Source: Aedes albopictus (Eukaryota > Arthropoda > Insecta > Diptera > Culicidae). From it: 64,000 nt of DNA. The position numbers were made by a program, and so were the translations under genes. Shown here one piece after another: positions 34,040 to 43,754 of this stretch. The notes beneath the pieces were generated by a model, which had not been told where the DNA came from, ran no database searches, and saw only the letters and a list, made by a program, of their open reading frames with translations. The DNA is taken from NCBI RefSeq assembly GCF_035046485.1, contig NC_085137.1, forward strand, positions 451,352,980 through 451,416,979. Direction: 5' to 3'. Positions within the stretch are counted from its first letter, which is position 1, and the number at the start of each line of letters is the position of its first letter.

Positions 34040-35479
34040 ATGGTTGCATCATCGAACAAAAGGAAGGGTGAATCCTTGAATTCACCGCTTCCTTCCAAAA
34101 AAGTCGGTTTCAAAACTGTCGCTAAACGCGGCAAAGTTAGAAGGAAAGGAGAACTTTCAGCTTCTCCGGTTCCTGCTACTAAAACAATTGTTTCGGATGA
34201 AAATTTCGTTGAAATGAGTAATCCTTATGAAACGCTAAACAATTTTTCGGAACAGCAAATTGAGGATGCCTCTAGCCCAGGTACTTCAATTTCTGCTAAA
34301 AAACAACGGGTGCCGCCAATCGTGGTCAGCGTCTGTGAATTTGCTGGTTTTAGGCAGGAGATCTTGAACTCCATAAGGGGAATCAAGGTTTCCTTCCAAA
34401 TTGCCAGGAAAGGAGACTGCCGCGTATTGCCGGAAACCCTGAAAGATCGGGATCTTCTTCTCAAGTACCTTACTGAGAAGAAGCATAAATTTTTCACATA
34501 CGACGATAGGTCTGCACGCTTGTTCAAAGTCGTATTAAAAGGTCTCTCTAGTGATGACAAATCACCTGATGAGATCAAAACTGAACTCAACTTATTACTT
34601 GGATTCACTCCAGTCCAAGTAATAAAAATGAAAAAGAGAACCCGCTCTGAGAATCCTCGGCAGGGTATCTCTCAAGAATTTTATTTAGTTCACTTCAACA
34701 AAAGTGATCTAAATAACTTGAAATATTTGGAAAAGGCGAAGAAAATGTTTCTTGTCCAAGTGACATGGGAACATTTTCGTAAGCCTGGGGGAAATTTCCA
34801 GAACCCAACTCAGTGCCGTCAGTGCCAAGGTTGGGGGCACGGAACGAAACATTGCCACATGGATGCTAAATGCATGATTTGTGGAGGTTCTTCTCACGCC
34901 AAGGACAACTGTCCGGTAAGGGAAGATACCAGGAAGTTTAAATGTACGAATTGCGGTGGCAACCATAAGTCAAACTTTTGGGATTGCCCTATCCGCAAAA
35001 AAGTTGTCGAATCACGTGCCCGGCAGATGAATGGGAACGCTAGTCGTACCCGAAACTCTGCAGGTAGAATTTCTAACAACACAAATTCTTCCATCAACGA
35101 TCGGTTGAATAATTTTCATACCGCTCGTACCTATTCGCCGGAGGTAGTTAACCACCAAACAAACCTTAGAGCGAATAATCTACCCTCCAGCAGTGGAGTG
35201 AGTAATATTTCTAATTTTGTTCAAACGAATCGAGCTACCTATGCCCATGTGGCTGCAGGTAAGCAAAATTCAAATAATTCCTATCACCAAACATCAAATT
35301 CGGAAAATGCACGTGATTCAGGCATGTCTGCTTCCGATTTTGACTTTTTATCTGAACAATTGCAACAAATGATTGATGCAATGTTCAAAACTCAAACTAT
35401 GGCTGAAGCAGTCCAAGTTGGAGTTAAATTTACAAATAAAATAGTAATTGGATTACGTTTTGGTAATGGATCCAAATAA
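34040..35479 (+). CDS. ORF1 protein (Gag-like, zinc-knuckle nucleic-acid-binding)
   Basis: A 479-residue protein that should bind the element's RNA and form the ribonucleoprotein particle. The first 45 residues are basic and Lys/Arg-rich. A middle region (about 90-250) corresponds to the PRE_C2HC-type region found before the knuckles in Jockey Gag proteins. Three zinc knuckles follow: CRQCQGWGHGTKHC (about 259-272, CX2CX4HX4C), CMICGGSSHAKDNC (about 278-291, same spacing) and CTNCGGNHKSNFWDC (about 302-316, CX2CX3HX6C). The remaining tail is Asn/Ser-rich and low in complexity. The ATG at 34040 is chosen because it is the first long in-frame start and gives the expected basic N-terminus. The stop lies 14 nt inside ORF2. 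No frameshift or missing ligand was seen. Confidence 0.93.
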   Translation: MVASSNKRKGESLNSPLPSKKVGFKTVAKRGKVRRKGELSASPVPATKTIVSDENFVEMSNPYETLNNFSEQQIEDASSPGTSISAKKQRVPPIVVSVCEFAGFRQEILNSIRGIKVSFQIARKGDCRVLPETLKDRDLLLKYLTEKKHKFFTYDDRSARLFKVVLKGLSSDDKSPDEIKTELNLLLGFTPVQVIKMKKRTRSENPRQGISQEFYLVHFNKSDLNNLKYLEKAKKMFLVQVTWEHFRKPGGNFQNPTQCRQCQGWGHGTKHCHMDAKCMICGGSSHAKDNCPVREDTRKFKCTNCGGNHKSNFWDCPIRKKVVESRARQMNGNASRTRNSAGRISNNTNSSINDRLNNFHTARTYSPEVVNHQTNLRANNLPSSSGVSNISNFVQTNRATYAHVAAGKQNSNNSYHQTSNSENARDSGMSASDFDFLSEQLQQMIDAMFKTQTMAEAVQVGVKFTNKIVIGLRFGNGSK

Positions 35480-38123
35480 ATTTTTGAACATTTTAAATTG
35501 GAATGCTCGTTCTCTAAATGGCAAAGAGGATGAGCTATTCCATTTTTTAACAGTTAATAATGTGCATATTGCAGTTATTACTGAAACTTATCTAAAACCT
35601 GGGTCTTCAATCAAACGAAACCCAAACTATTTTATTTATAGAAATGATCGCCTAGATGGAGCATGTGGTGGAGTTGCTATCATCGTTGACAGGCGCATCA
35701 AGCACCAAATTTTTTCATCATTCGAAACCAAAGTTTTTGAAACTTTGGGTGTTTCTGTTGAAACAAACTTTGGTAAACATACTTTCATTGCGGCCTACTT
35801 GCCTTTTCAATGCACTGGCCAGCAAATAGATTTTCTTAAATCTGATTTGCGAAAATTAATTCGCAACAGGTCCAAATTTTTCATAATTGGTGATTTTAAT
35901 GCGAAACACCGTTCGTGGAATAATCTTCAGTCCAATTCAAACGGCAGGATTTTATTTGATCAGTGCTCTTCAGGATATTTTTCTATTCTATATCCCGATA
36001 GCCCCACTTGTTTTTCTTCTGCTAGAAATCCCTCAACAATTGATTTGGTCTTAACTGACTCAAGTCAGCATTGTAGCCAATTGATTACTCATGCTGACTT
36101 TGATTCTGACCATCTTCCTGTAACATTTCAAATTTCCCATGAAGCGATTTTTAATCCCATCAGCTCTACTTTCAATTATCACAGAGCTGACTGGGATACA
36201 TATAAAACATACATCGATAGCCATTTAGATGTTAATGTTTCATTGGAAACACATTTTGATATTGACAATGCCCTTGAAACTTTGACTAGTACTATAGTCG
36301 AAGCTAGAAGCGCATCAATACCAAAGTGTGAAGTCAAATTCGACTCAGTTATTATTGACGACGATCTGAAACTTCTGATCCGTCTTAAAAATGTGAGAAG
36401 AAGACAATTCCAACGAACTCGAGATCCTGCTTTGAAAGTAATCTGGCAGGATCTTCAGAAGGAAATTAAAAAACGTTTCACCGAATTGAGAAACAAAAAT
36501 TTTGCAAATAAAGTTTCTCAATTAAACCCCGGCTCTAAGCCGTTTTGGAAATTGACAAAAATTTTGAAAAAACCTCAGAAGCCTATTCCTGCGCTGAAAG
36601 AGGATAACAAAATATTATTAACTAATTCTGAAAAAGCACAAAAACTTGCCAAACAGTTTGAAAGTGCGCATAATTTCAGTATAGGTCTCACTAGTCCAAT
36701 AGAACATCAGGTTGCCCGCGAATTCGAAAACATTCTCAATCATGAGAACATTTTCGACAATTCATTCGGCACTGATTTGGACGAAGTGAGATCTATTATA
36801 AAGAAGTTTAAGAATATGAAAGCTCCGGGTGATGACGGAATTTTCTATATTCTCATCAAAAAACTTCCAGAAAGTTGCTTATCATTTTTGGTTAATATAT
36901 TTAACAAATGTTTTCAGTTAGCATATTTTCCTGAAAAATGGAAAAATGCTAAAGTTGTTCCAATTTTGAAGCCTGACAAAAATCCTGCCGAAGCTTCTAG
37001 TTATCGTCCAATTAGCTTACTGTCATCTATCAGTAAACTTTTTGAAAAACTTATTTTAAATAGAATGATGATTCATATTGATGAAAATTCTATTTTTGCC
37101 AATGAGCAGTTCGGATTCCGCCATGGTCATTCGACTACTCATCAACTTTTACGTGTAACGAATTTCATTCGTTCCAATAAATCTGAAGGTTACTCCACTG
37201 GTGTAGCGCTTCTTGACATAGAAAAAGCATTCGATAGTGTTTGGCACGAAGGCTTGATCGTAAAATTGAAACATTTTAATTTTCCACTATATATTATTAA
37301 AATTATTCAAAACTATTTATCGGATCGAACACTTCAGGTAAATTATCAAAATTCCAAGTCAGATAGATTACCTGTAAGAGCTGGTGTTCCACAAGGCAGC
37401 ATACTGGGACCAATCTTATACAATATTTTTACCTCCGACTTACCTGATTTGCCACAGGGATGTCAAAAATCGTTATTTGCAGATGACACAGGAATCTCAG
37501 CCAAGGGGCGAAGTTTGCGTGTTATTTGTAGTAGATTGCAAAAAAGTTTAGATATTTTTTCTTCTTATTTGCAAAAATGGAAGATTTCTCCAAATGCTTC
37601 CAAAACTCAACTTATCATATTCCCACATAAGCCAAGAGCTCTTTATTTGAAACCCTCAAGTAGACATGTTGTCACTATGAGGGGAACTCCAATAAATTGG
37701 TCGGAAGAAGTTAAGTATCTAGGGCTCTTACTAGATAAAAACTTAACTTTTAAAAACCACATAGAAAGCATTCAAACTAAGTGCAATAAATACATTAAGT
37801 GTTTATACCCACTTATTAATAGAAAATCAAAACTTTGTCGCAAAAACAAATTTTTGATTTATAAACAAATTTTCAGACCGGCCATGTTGTACGCTGTCCC
37901 AATATGGTCGAGCTGTTGCAATACCAGAAAGAAGCAACTTCAGAGGATTCAAAATAAAATTTTGAAAATGATTCTGAAGTTGCCTCCCTGGTATAGCACT
38001 AATGAGTTGCATCAAATTTCTAATATTGAAACATTGGAACAGATGTCAACTAAAATCATTGCCAACTTTCGTCAAAAATCGTTGCAGTCTTCTATTGCTA
38101 CGATTAGCTCTTTGTATAATTAG
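35466..38123 (+). CDS. ORF2 protein: AP endonuclease plus reverse transcriptase
   Basis: An 885-residue polyprotein from the ATG at 35466; an upstream in-frame ATG at 35448 would add six residues. It nicks target DNA and reverse-transcribes the element RNA in place (target-primed reverse transcription). The endonuclease comes first: LNWNAR (about 10-15), ITETYL with the catalytic Glu (about 40), GDFNAKH (about 142), IDLVLTD (about 192-198) and SDHLPV (about 214). The reverse transcriptase follows: YRPISLLSS (about 513), ANEQFGFRHG, LLDIEKAFDSVWH with the first catalytic Asp (about 584), GVPQGSILGP and FADD (about 671-674), then KYLGLLLD in the thumb. All catalytic residues are present. The C-terminal region is Cys- and aromatic-containing without RNase H. 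Translation probably depends on reinitiation, since it overlaps ORF1 in another frame. Confidence 0.96.
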   Translation: MDPNKFLNILNWNARSLNGKEDELFHFLTVNNVHIAVITETYLKPGSSIKRNPNYFIYRNDRLDGACGGVAIIVDRRIKHQIFSSFETKVFETLGVSVETNFGKHTFIAAYLPFQCTGQQIDFLKSDLRKLIRNRSKFFIIGDFNAKHRSWNNLQSNSNGRILFDQCSSGYFSILYPDSPTCFSSARNPSTIDLVLTDSSQHCSQLITHADFDSDHLPVTFQISHEAIFNPISSTFNYHRADWDTYKTYIDSHLDVNVSLETHFDIDNALETLTSTIVEARSASIPKCEVKFDSVIIDDDLKLLIRLKNVRRRQFQRTRDPALKVIWQDLQKEIKKRFTELRNKNFANKVSQLNPGSKPFWKLTKILKKPQKPIPALKEDNKILLTNSEKAQKLAKQFESAHNFSIGLTSPIEHQVAREFENILNHENIFDNSFGTDLDEVRSIIKKFKNMKAPGDDGIFYILIKKLPESCLSFLVNIFNKCFQLAYFPEKWKNAKVVPILKPDKNPAEASSYRPISLLSSISKLFEKLILNRMMIHIDENSIFANEQFGFRHGHSTTHQLLRVTNFIRSNKSEGYSTGVALLDIEKAFDSVWHEGLIVKLKHFNFPLYIIKIIQNYLSDRTLQVNYQNSKSDRLPVRAGVPQGSILGPILYNIFTSDLPDLPQGCQKSLFADDTGISAKGRSLRVICSRLQKSLDIFSSYLQKWKISPNASKTQLIIFPHKPRALYLKPSSRHVVTMRGTPINWSEEVKYLGLLLDKNLTFKNHIESIQTKCNKYIKCLYPLINRKSKLCRKNKFLIYKQIFRPAMLYAVPIWSSCCNTRKKQLQRIQNKILKMILKLPPWYSTNELHQISNIETLEQMSTKIIANFRQKSLQSSIATISSLYN

Positions 38124-38153
38124 TTTAAGGTGGGTTAGGGTTAGGATAAATTG

Positions 38154-38203
<50 letters not shown>

Positions 38204-38427
38204 TATTTCTGACACGCAGGTGAAAAATAAAGCCTGCAAAAAATCTTAACTGCTACAGCAAATGAAATGTAATATGTTATTAATTAGTATTGATAATAGC
38301 TTAAATTTATTTCACCAAATTAGGATGATAGTGTGTTATTAATACACAGAACACCTAAATTAAGTTGAAGAATGTAAAAATTGATTGAGATACTAATAAA
38401 GATTATTAAAAAAAAAAAAAAAAAAAA
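38124..38427 (+). other. 3' region of the LINE with two poly(A) tracts
   Basis: After the ORF2 stop comes a short GT-rich trailer containing GGGTTAGGGTTAGG, then 48 A (38154-38201). About 206 bp of AT-rich sequence follows, ending in an AATAAA signal (38395-38400) and a second A-tract directly against the target duplication. One insertion event therefore carried both tracts, fitting read-through past the first poly(A) and 3' transduction of flanking sequence. A family-wide internal A-tract is the alternative. Confidence 0.7.
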
Positions 38428-38440
38428 GTCGTCTAGGCAT
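38428..38440. repeat. Target site duplication of the LINE, right
   Basis: Perfect copy of 33745-33757. Confidence 0.95.
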
Positions 38441-38600
38441 TTTGTAAGCCTCGGAGTGCGGGTTCATCGATTCCCGCTCCAAACGGGGAAAACTTTTCGT
38501 CACACGGAAATTTCTCCATCGGGCCACTACTGGGTGTTATGTGTGTACTTCGTTATCTCGTGTTAGTAATGTTCAGTATGTGCAGCCTTTGGCTGACGAA
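38441..38600 (+). mobile_element. Right part of the split tRNA-like SINE
   Basis: Contains a T-arm-like stem GCGGG...CCCGC around GGTTCATCGATTCCC (B box, 38461-38475), where a 3-bp expansion is evident relative to the usual GGTTCGATTCC. The following AT-richer tail contains CAGCCTTTGGCTG. Together with 33714-33757 it forms one tRNA-derived unit. Isotype is not assigned. Confidence 0.5.
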
Positions 38601-39272
38601 TGTGTTTTTTTTTTACTAAAAATATTGGTGCAACTCCTGGAGTAATCCCTGCAGAAAACCCACAACTTAAAATAAAACATTTAGAAGAATTCCCACAGAA
38701 AATTTCCGCAGCCACTTTCTCCCAGCCAAACTCTCTTCAAAGAGTTCCCGAAGGATCTTTCGAAAAAAAGATTAATGAAGAAGAGTTTCCTGGGAAACTT
38801 GTAGGAACTGTCGGATGAATTCCTGCATTAAATTTCGGTTGCATTTCTGGAAGGAAAATAAAATCCTTGAGGAATTTTTGGTACAATTTCCGGTGGAACT
38901 TACAAAAAAAAATCTACGAAGGAACACTTCAAAGAATCTCCGGAGCATCTTCTGGATGTGTTCTCAGAAAGACTTCTGAAAAAATACCTTATCAATTTCT
39001 GGGAGAACTCCTTGAGAAACTTAAAAAGATACTTGCGATAGAACTTCCGGAAGAGCTCCTGGAATAACACTCGAACGAATTCCTTGAGGTACTTCTAAAA
39101 AATAAAAAAACCCTGTAAAACTCTTACGGGAAATATCAGTGGAGCTCTTAAAATATCCCGAAGGAACTAAACCTGAACTAAACCAAAGAGAATGGCAGAA
39201 GAATTCCGGTTGAAACTGCTGGAGAAATTCAATTTCTTCTGCAGATTCTCAAACGTTTATATTTTGTAATCA
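38600..39272. repeat. Degenerate short-repeat tract, A-rich strand
   Basis: Diverged iterations of GAATTCCC, GGAACTCCTTGAG, AAGAATCTCC and similar. It is the complement in composition of the tract at 32200-33300. Not coding. Confidence 0.55.
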
Positions 39273-39276
39273 TTAA

Positions 39277-39392
39277 CCCTAAAAGGGATACCTTCAAGGC
39301 CTCAGTTTCGTCACCTCGCTGAGTGTGTTCCATCAAAGACGAGCTCTGAAAGGCGCCTGGGGTCCAATGGACCCCAGGTATCCCTTTTAGGG
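39277..39392. mobile_element. TTAA-flanked MITE, 116 bp
   Basis: Terminal inverted repeats CCCTAAAAGGGATACCT and AGGTATCCCTTTTAGGG, flanked by TTAA at 39273-39276 and 39393-39396. It is non-coding. TTAA targeting is typical of piggyBac-mobilised elements. Confidence 0.85.
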
Positions 39393-39396
39393 TTAA

Positions 39397-39880
39397 CAGT
39401 ACCTAGTTTTCTCCGGAATATCTATATTCTTTCCATAACCATGAGCTATCTCTAGGAATCCCTGATCGATCGATATGCGTTATTTAGAACTTAAAACAAA
39501 CACCGGTGGAACTGGGGCGGTGGGTAATTGCCGAAAATGCAAGATGAACGAATTGTCTTGTCTAGGGATTTCCCAAAGAAAATGCCAAAAGGGTTTCTTA
39601 AAAAACCCAAAAGAATTGTCGGAAATCATAAAGTATTCCAAACAAGATCTTAAAAAGGAGACTCTTGAAAAAAAAATCCCAAAGAAAGGGATAGAATTTC
39701 TAGAAGATTTGTCAAAGGAATTCTCATAAATACTACCAAAAAATATTGAGAAAATTCCGGAGAGAATTTCTAAAGGGAGTCTTGTACGATACCCCAGAAA
39801 GTATAGCTGAATGAAGATCCAAAGGAATTACTGAAAGAATATCTGAGACAATAGGTGAAGGAATTAAAAAAAATAGAAAT
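39397..39880. repeat. Degenerate short-repeat tract, A-rich strand (second part)
   Basis: Continuation of AAAGGAATT and GAATTGCC-like iterations. Open frames rich in K, E and L arise from the repeat. No gene seen. Confidence 0.5.
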
Positions 39881-39893
39881 AACTATCAAAAGA

Positions 39894-40340
39894 TGGCCGG
39901 GGCCCGTGGCGTAGTTGGTCACACGTTCGCTTTATATGCGGATGGTCATGGGTCTGATTCCCAGCCCCGGCACTTGCAATTTTTCGTCAGTTGCTCTTCC
40001 CCAGAGAGCGGCTGACATTGACCCTCTTCTGAGCCTACGGCTCAAACGGACCCGGATACCTGGACATCGGCGAACTGCAACTCTTAATGGACCCCCAATC
40101 GGACTGGAAAAGGAATAACAGCCACTCATCCACATCCTCGTGCTCTTCATTCTACCATTAATAGAGTAGAACAGTGAAAGAAGCACGCAGGCAACCAGTT
40201 CAATATAGAAGAATAGAATAGAATACATCTAGGCGCTGTACAAAGTCTAAGTGCAGCTGTCAATTGTTCTCGCTCACGTAGTGCCCAAGTGGACAATAGA
40301 GCTGTAAATTAGGTTAAGTGATTAAGAATAAAAAAAAAAA
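39894..40340 (+). mobile_element. tRNA-derived SINE, Feilai-like, copy 1
   Basis: A 447-bp element with a perfect 13-bp target duplication AACTATCAAAAGA (39881-39893 and 40341-40353) and a poly(A) tail. The A box TGGCGTAGTTGG (39907-39918) matches the Pol III consensus. The B box GGTCTGATTCC (39951-39961) is slightly mutated. The tRNA-unrelated body contains GGCGCTGTACAAAG and GGACAATAGAGCTGTAAATT and is shared with 61451-61890. Naming as Feilai, an Aedes aegypti SINE, is by recognition. Confidence 0.88.
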
Positions 40341-40353
40341 AACTATCAAAAGA

Positions 40354-41540
40354 ACTGTGGAAGGGGTCCCGAAAAATGCGGAAGAAATTGATGAAGTTTC
40401 CAGATGAGTTACCTATGGATTTTTAAAAGAAAGTTCTGAAGGAGTTTGTAAAAAATCCCATGAATTTCTCACAGGAATTGTCAAATAAGATACCAAAAAA
40501 TTGCCAAAGAACCACCAGATAAATTGCTTAAACTTAAAGCAATCCTAAAGAAATCCTAAACATGAATCACCAAAAAAATTTGCCAAATGCATTTAATGCA
40601 GAAATTGCTGAGGTAATTTGCAAAGAAATTTCTGAAAGTGCGTTCTTTCAGGAAGAAAGAATTAAAAAAAAAACGGATTGTTTTTAAAGGAATTACTGAA
40701 GGTAATGTAAAAATCCAAGAAAATTGTTGAAAGAATTCTCAAATAAAAAGCTCAAATGAATTGATAAAGGAATGTTTAAAGCCATAGGAATTTCCAAAAG
40801 AATTCCGACGGAGTTGCAAAGCATATTTCAAAGAAATTGCCAAAGAAATTCCTTACGGAATTACTGAATGAATTTCCAAAGGAATTGTCCGAAGTAATCA
40901 CCGAATAATTTGCTGACTGAATCCTCTACGAAAGTGTTTCCAAGCCAATTTTAGGAACCTAAAAAGGAAATTGCTATTCCCAAAACAATCATTTAAGCAG
41001 TTGTTGCAAACAATACCGAAGAAAATACCAAAAAAAAATGTTAAAAGAATTTTCAGGGAAATGGCCGAAGAATTTCATTACTCAGGAGAACTCACAAAGA
41101 TTATCGTATAGGAATTCCTGAAGGGATTGCTTAATAAAATTTCAGATGAATGATCAAAAGAGTTTGAAGTTATTGCCAAAAAAGATTTTCAAAAAAAAGT
41201 CCGAAACAATTGCCAAATGAATCTCTAATGTAATGACTTTAATATTTCCGAGCAAACTTTCATGGTAACGCCGAGAATGAATTACCATTGAAATTCGCAA
41301 GTCAATAATTGAAGCAATCGGGGAACCAAATGCCGAAGGCATTTTGTTTTTGAAATAACAAAAAAAAAAAGGAATTCTCAAAACATTTTCCGCAAAAATA
41401 CTCCATGAAATTGCCGAAACAATTCCCAAAAGACAAAATTATATAAAAAATAATAATAAATAAATAAGCCCAAGGTATTTGCAAGGAAGTTGTCAAAAGG
41501 ATTGAAACGGAATTGTTGAATGAATTAAACTAGTTATTTA
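40354..41540. repeat. Degenerate short-repeat tract, A-rich strand (third part)
   Basis: Long run of diverged AAAGGAATTGCCAAAG-like words (GAATTTCC, AAATTGCC, GAAGGAATT). No fixed period and no gene. Confidence 0.55.
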
Positions 41541-41562
41541 TGCAACAAGTTGCAAAATGATG

Positions 41563-41639
41563 ATTTTTTCAGCACGAGTCGTACATTTATCCAACGAGGC
41601 TTGCCGAGTTGGATAAATACGACGAGTGCTGAAAAAATC
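41563..41639. repeat. Dispersed stem-loop repeat, copy b
   Basis: TTTTTTCAGCACGAGTCGTA...TTATCCAAC pairs with its complement GTTGGATAAATACGACGAGT, with a loop near GGCTTGCCG. Same stem-loop as 7367-7442, in opposite orientation. Confidence 0.75.
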
Positions 41640-42620
41640 TAGTTTTGAAACGAGTTGCATACAAAGTTATTTGCAATTACGAAAAATACCCATTTAGTGC
41701 TATATTTTCTAGCTACACAAACATGTATATCAGTAGGAACCACGTGCGCGCGCTCATGCTTGTCGGCGTAGTTTTTCGTTTGATCAGGTAGGCTATGGTG
41801 TAGTAGGCGTCCCCACTAATCGAGCTCCCGTTGTCAAATAGTTGTGCTCAGGCAAAAGCAGATTCAGCAGCTGCCTCTACACTAGATTTGTAGTTCGAAT
41901 CGTAATTGAAATTGTCCTGATTGGGATTCGAGCTGCTCAGTGGATGTAGAGGCAGAGGCTGAATCTACGGAAGGCACGGTGGTAAGTAAGAAGTGCGTAC
42001 GAGCAAAAGTGCCGAAAAGTGCTACTTTTCAGCACTCTTAAGAGTGCCGAAAAGTACTACTGCATTAGTACTACTGCATTAGTGGTGAAAAGTAGGCCAT
42101 TTCAGCATACTTCAGCCAACAAATGTTCGTCTTTTCACAACGTAATTGCAAAAATGGTATTTTCAACAAAACTGGCAAAGGAACTTCTAAAGAAATTACT
42201 AAAAAAAAAATAAACTGCCAAAGGAAATAAAAAATCGGAATTACCGAGGGTATATTTATTGGAACAGTGGGAGAAAATAAAAGAAAAACCAAAGAAGTCT
42301 CCAAAAATGCCTTGTGTATATACCAAACTGGGTCGAAAGTGTAGATGGATTCCCCTGCGGAATAACTTAGTGTATCCAAAGAAATACTGTATGAACTTCA
42401 TAAAGGAGATACCATAGGAACTGTAACAACAATTATCGAAGGAAATGTGGAAATAATTGCCGAAGACTAATGAACTTTTTCAAGTAATTACTAGAAGTAT
42501 TGGTGAATGGATTCTCACGGGAATAACCCTTTTCCAATTCGAACTCCATCTAGAACGATGGAGTTGTAAAATTTTGTCAATTGGCTGAAATTTGGGATAG
42601 ATCGTGACCGCTGAAAATAA
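41640..42620. other. Intron or intergenic stretch downstream of the SORBS-like exons
   Basis: No exon, RNA or terminal-repeat element recognised. A short direct duplication (TTAGTACTACTGCA repeated) and a GTGCCGAAAAGT motif repeated twice lie at 42010-42090. Confidence 0.4.
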
Positions 42621-42629
42621 TCTAAGCTT

Positions 42630-43460
42630 CCACCTTGTAGTTTCCAGCTTCTAAATTCTGTCTTCTAGCTTTTAGCTTCTGGTTTGTTGCTTTTAGAATC
42701 CAGCTTCTAATTTCCAGCCTCTAGTGTCGAGCTTCCAGATCTGAAATTCTAGTTTCTGACTTCTAGCTTTCATGGCTTCCAGTTAACAGATTCTGTCTTC
42801 TAGTTCCTAGCCTTCAGCTTCTTGTGTCAGATTTTTGTTTCTGACATCTAGTTTCTTGTTTTTAGATTCTAGCTTCCAGCTTCAATTAATAAAAGTAAAG
42901 CCTGAAGTTTATAGGCACAAATTTGATGACAGTGAACAAATTGAAACACCAAAGACTAAGAAATAAAATCGTTGAGAAGTTTTCCGTTTCAATTTGTCTT
43001 TTTTTAACACATCTGTGCCTGAAAACTTAAGATTTTAGCTATGTTCATTACATAATAGCTTCTGGTTTATGAGTGTATAATAAACTCAAATGTTAAAATA
43101 CACGTCAAATCTAGGTTCCAGCTTCTAGATCCAGTTTCTGGCATCTAGTTTCAAGCTTCCAATTCAAGAAACAAGTTTCTATTCAGCTTCTATTTAGCAG
43201 CTTCCAGCTTTTACCTTCAATTTTTTAGTTTCTAGTCTTTTTCTTTCTTGCTTTCATATTCTATCTTCTAGCTTCCAATTCCCAGCTTCTGGCAGTATTA
43301 GATTATAGTTATGTAGCTTCATGCATCTATCTTGTTTCCAGCTTATAGTTTCTTATTTTCTTTAACAGCTTCAAGTTTATAGCTTCGGATTTCTAGCTTC
43401 CAATTTCCCACTTGGTCTCTTACTTTTGGCTTCCTGCCTCCGACTACCAGCCTCAACAGT
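42630..43460. repeat. Degenerate TTCTAGCTTCCAG minisatellite
   Basis: Dozens of imperfect iterations of a 7-14-bp word around CTTCTAG, CTTCCAG and TTTCTAG, interrupted at about 42890-43100 by unique sequence. It is pyrimidine-rich on the plus strand and lies just 3' of the last visible SORBS-like exon, probably within an intron. Confidence 0.7.
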
Positions 43461-43548
43461 AACTTCAAACAATATTTTCAAATTCTCGGATAAACCTTAG
43501 ATGCGATTGCAGTATTTTAATGTATCTATTGACACCATATTGACTTAC

Positions 43549-43754
43549 GAAATGGGCTCATTCGTGGTGTCCACGTGCAGCACTTCCGTCTTCTGCACCG
43601 TCTTCGTCTCCCGGATGATTCCTGGCGACACCCTTCCATTGCTCAAGCCATCATATCCGCCGGTCGTCAGCGTATGCGTCTGTATCGTCTGTAGATTCGG
43701 CTTCACAATCGGTTCGATTTCGTAACTCTCCTCGCCGCCGATGTCAGTTAGAAC
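43549..43754 (-). CDS. CAP: SORBS-like exon D (linker after SH3-2)
   Basis: Acceptor TTTTTTTTAG, donor TTC|GTAAGT. Begins [15 protein letters not shown], finishing SH3-2, then runs into a Thr/Gly-rich linker ([19 protein letters not shown]) that should lead to the third SH3 domain. The intron to exon C is 59 bp. Confidence 0.85.

Larger units (their letters stand above)
33758..38427 (+). mobile_element. Full-length Jockey-clade (Juan-like) non-LTR retrotransposon
   Basis: A 4,670-bp element bounded by a perfect 13-bp target duplication. It has a 282-bp 5' leader with an Inr/DPE promoter, an intact ORF1 with three CCHC knuckles, and an intact ORF2 with AP endonuclease and reverse transcriptase that overlaps ORF1 by 14 nt. 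ORF2 is followed by a 3' region with two poly(A) tracts (48 A at 38154-38201 and about 20 A at the end). No RNase H domain is present, as usual for the clade. Both ORFs lack stops or frameshifts and the duplication is undecayed, so the insertion looks young. The Juan assignment within Jockey is by recognition only. Confidence 0.92.

Noticed and set aside
38133..38148. Telomere-like GGGTTAGGGTTAGG in the LINE trailer
   Set aside because: Only two repeats, inside the element's 3' region; insect telomeres do not normally use TTAGGG and the flanks are not telomeric.
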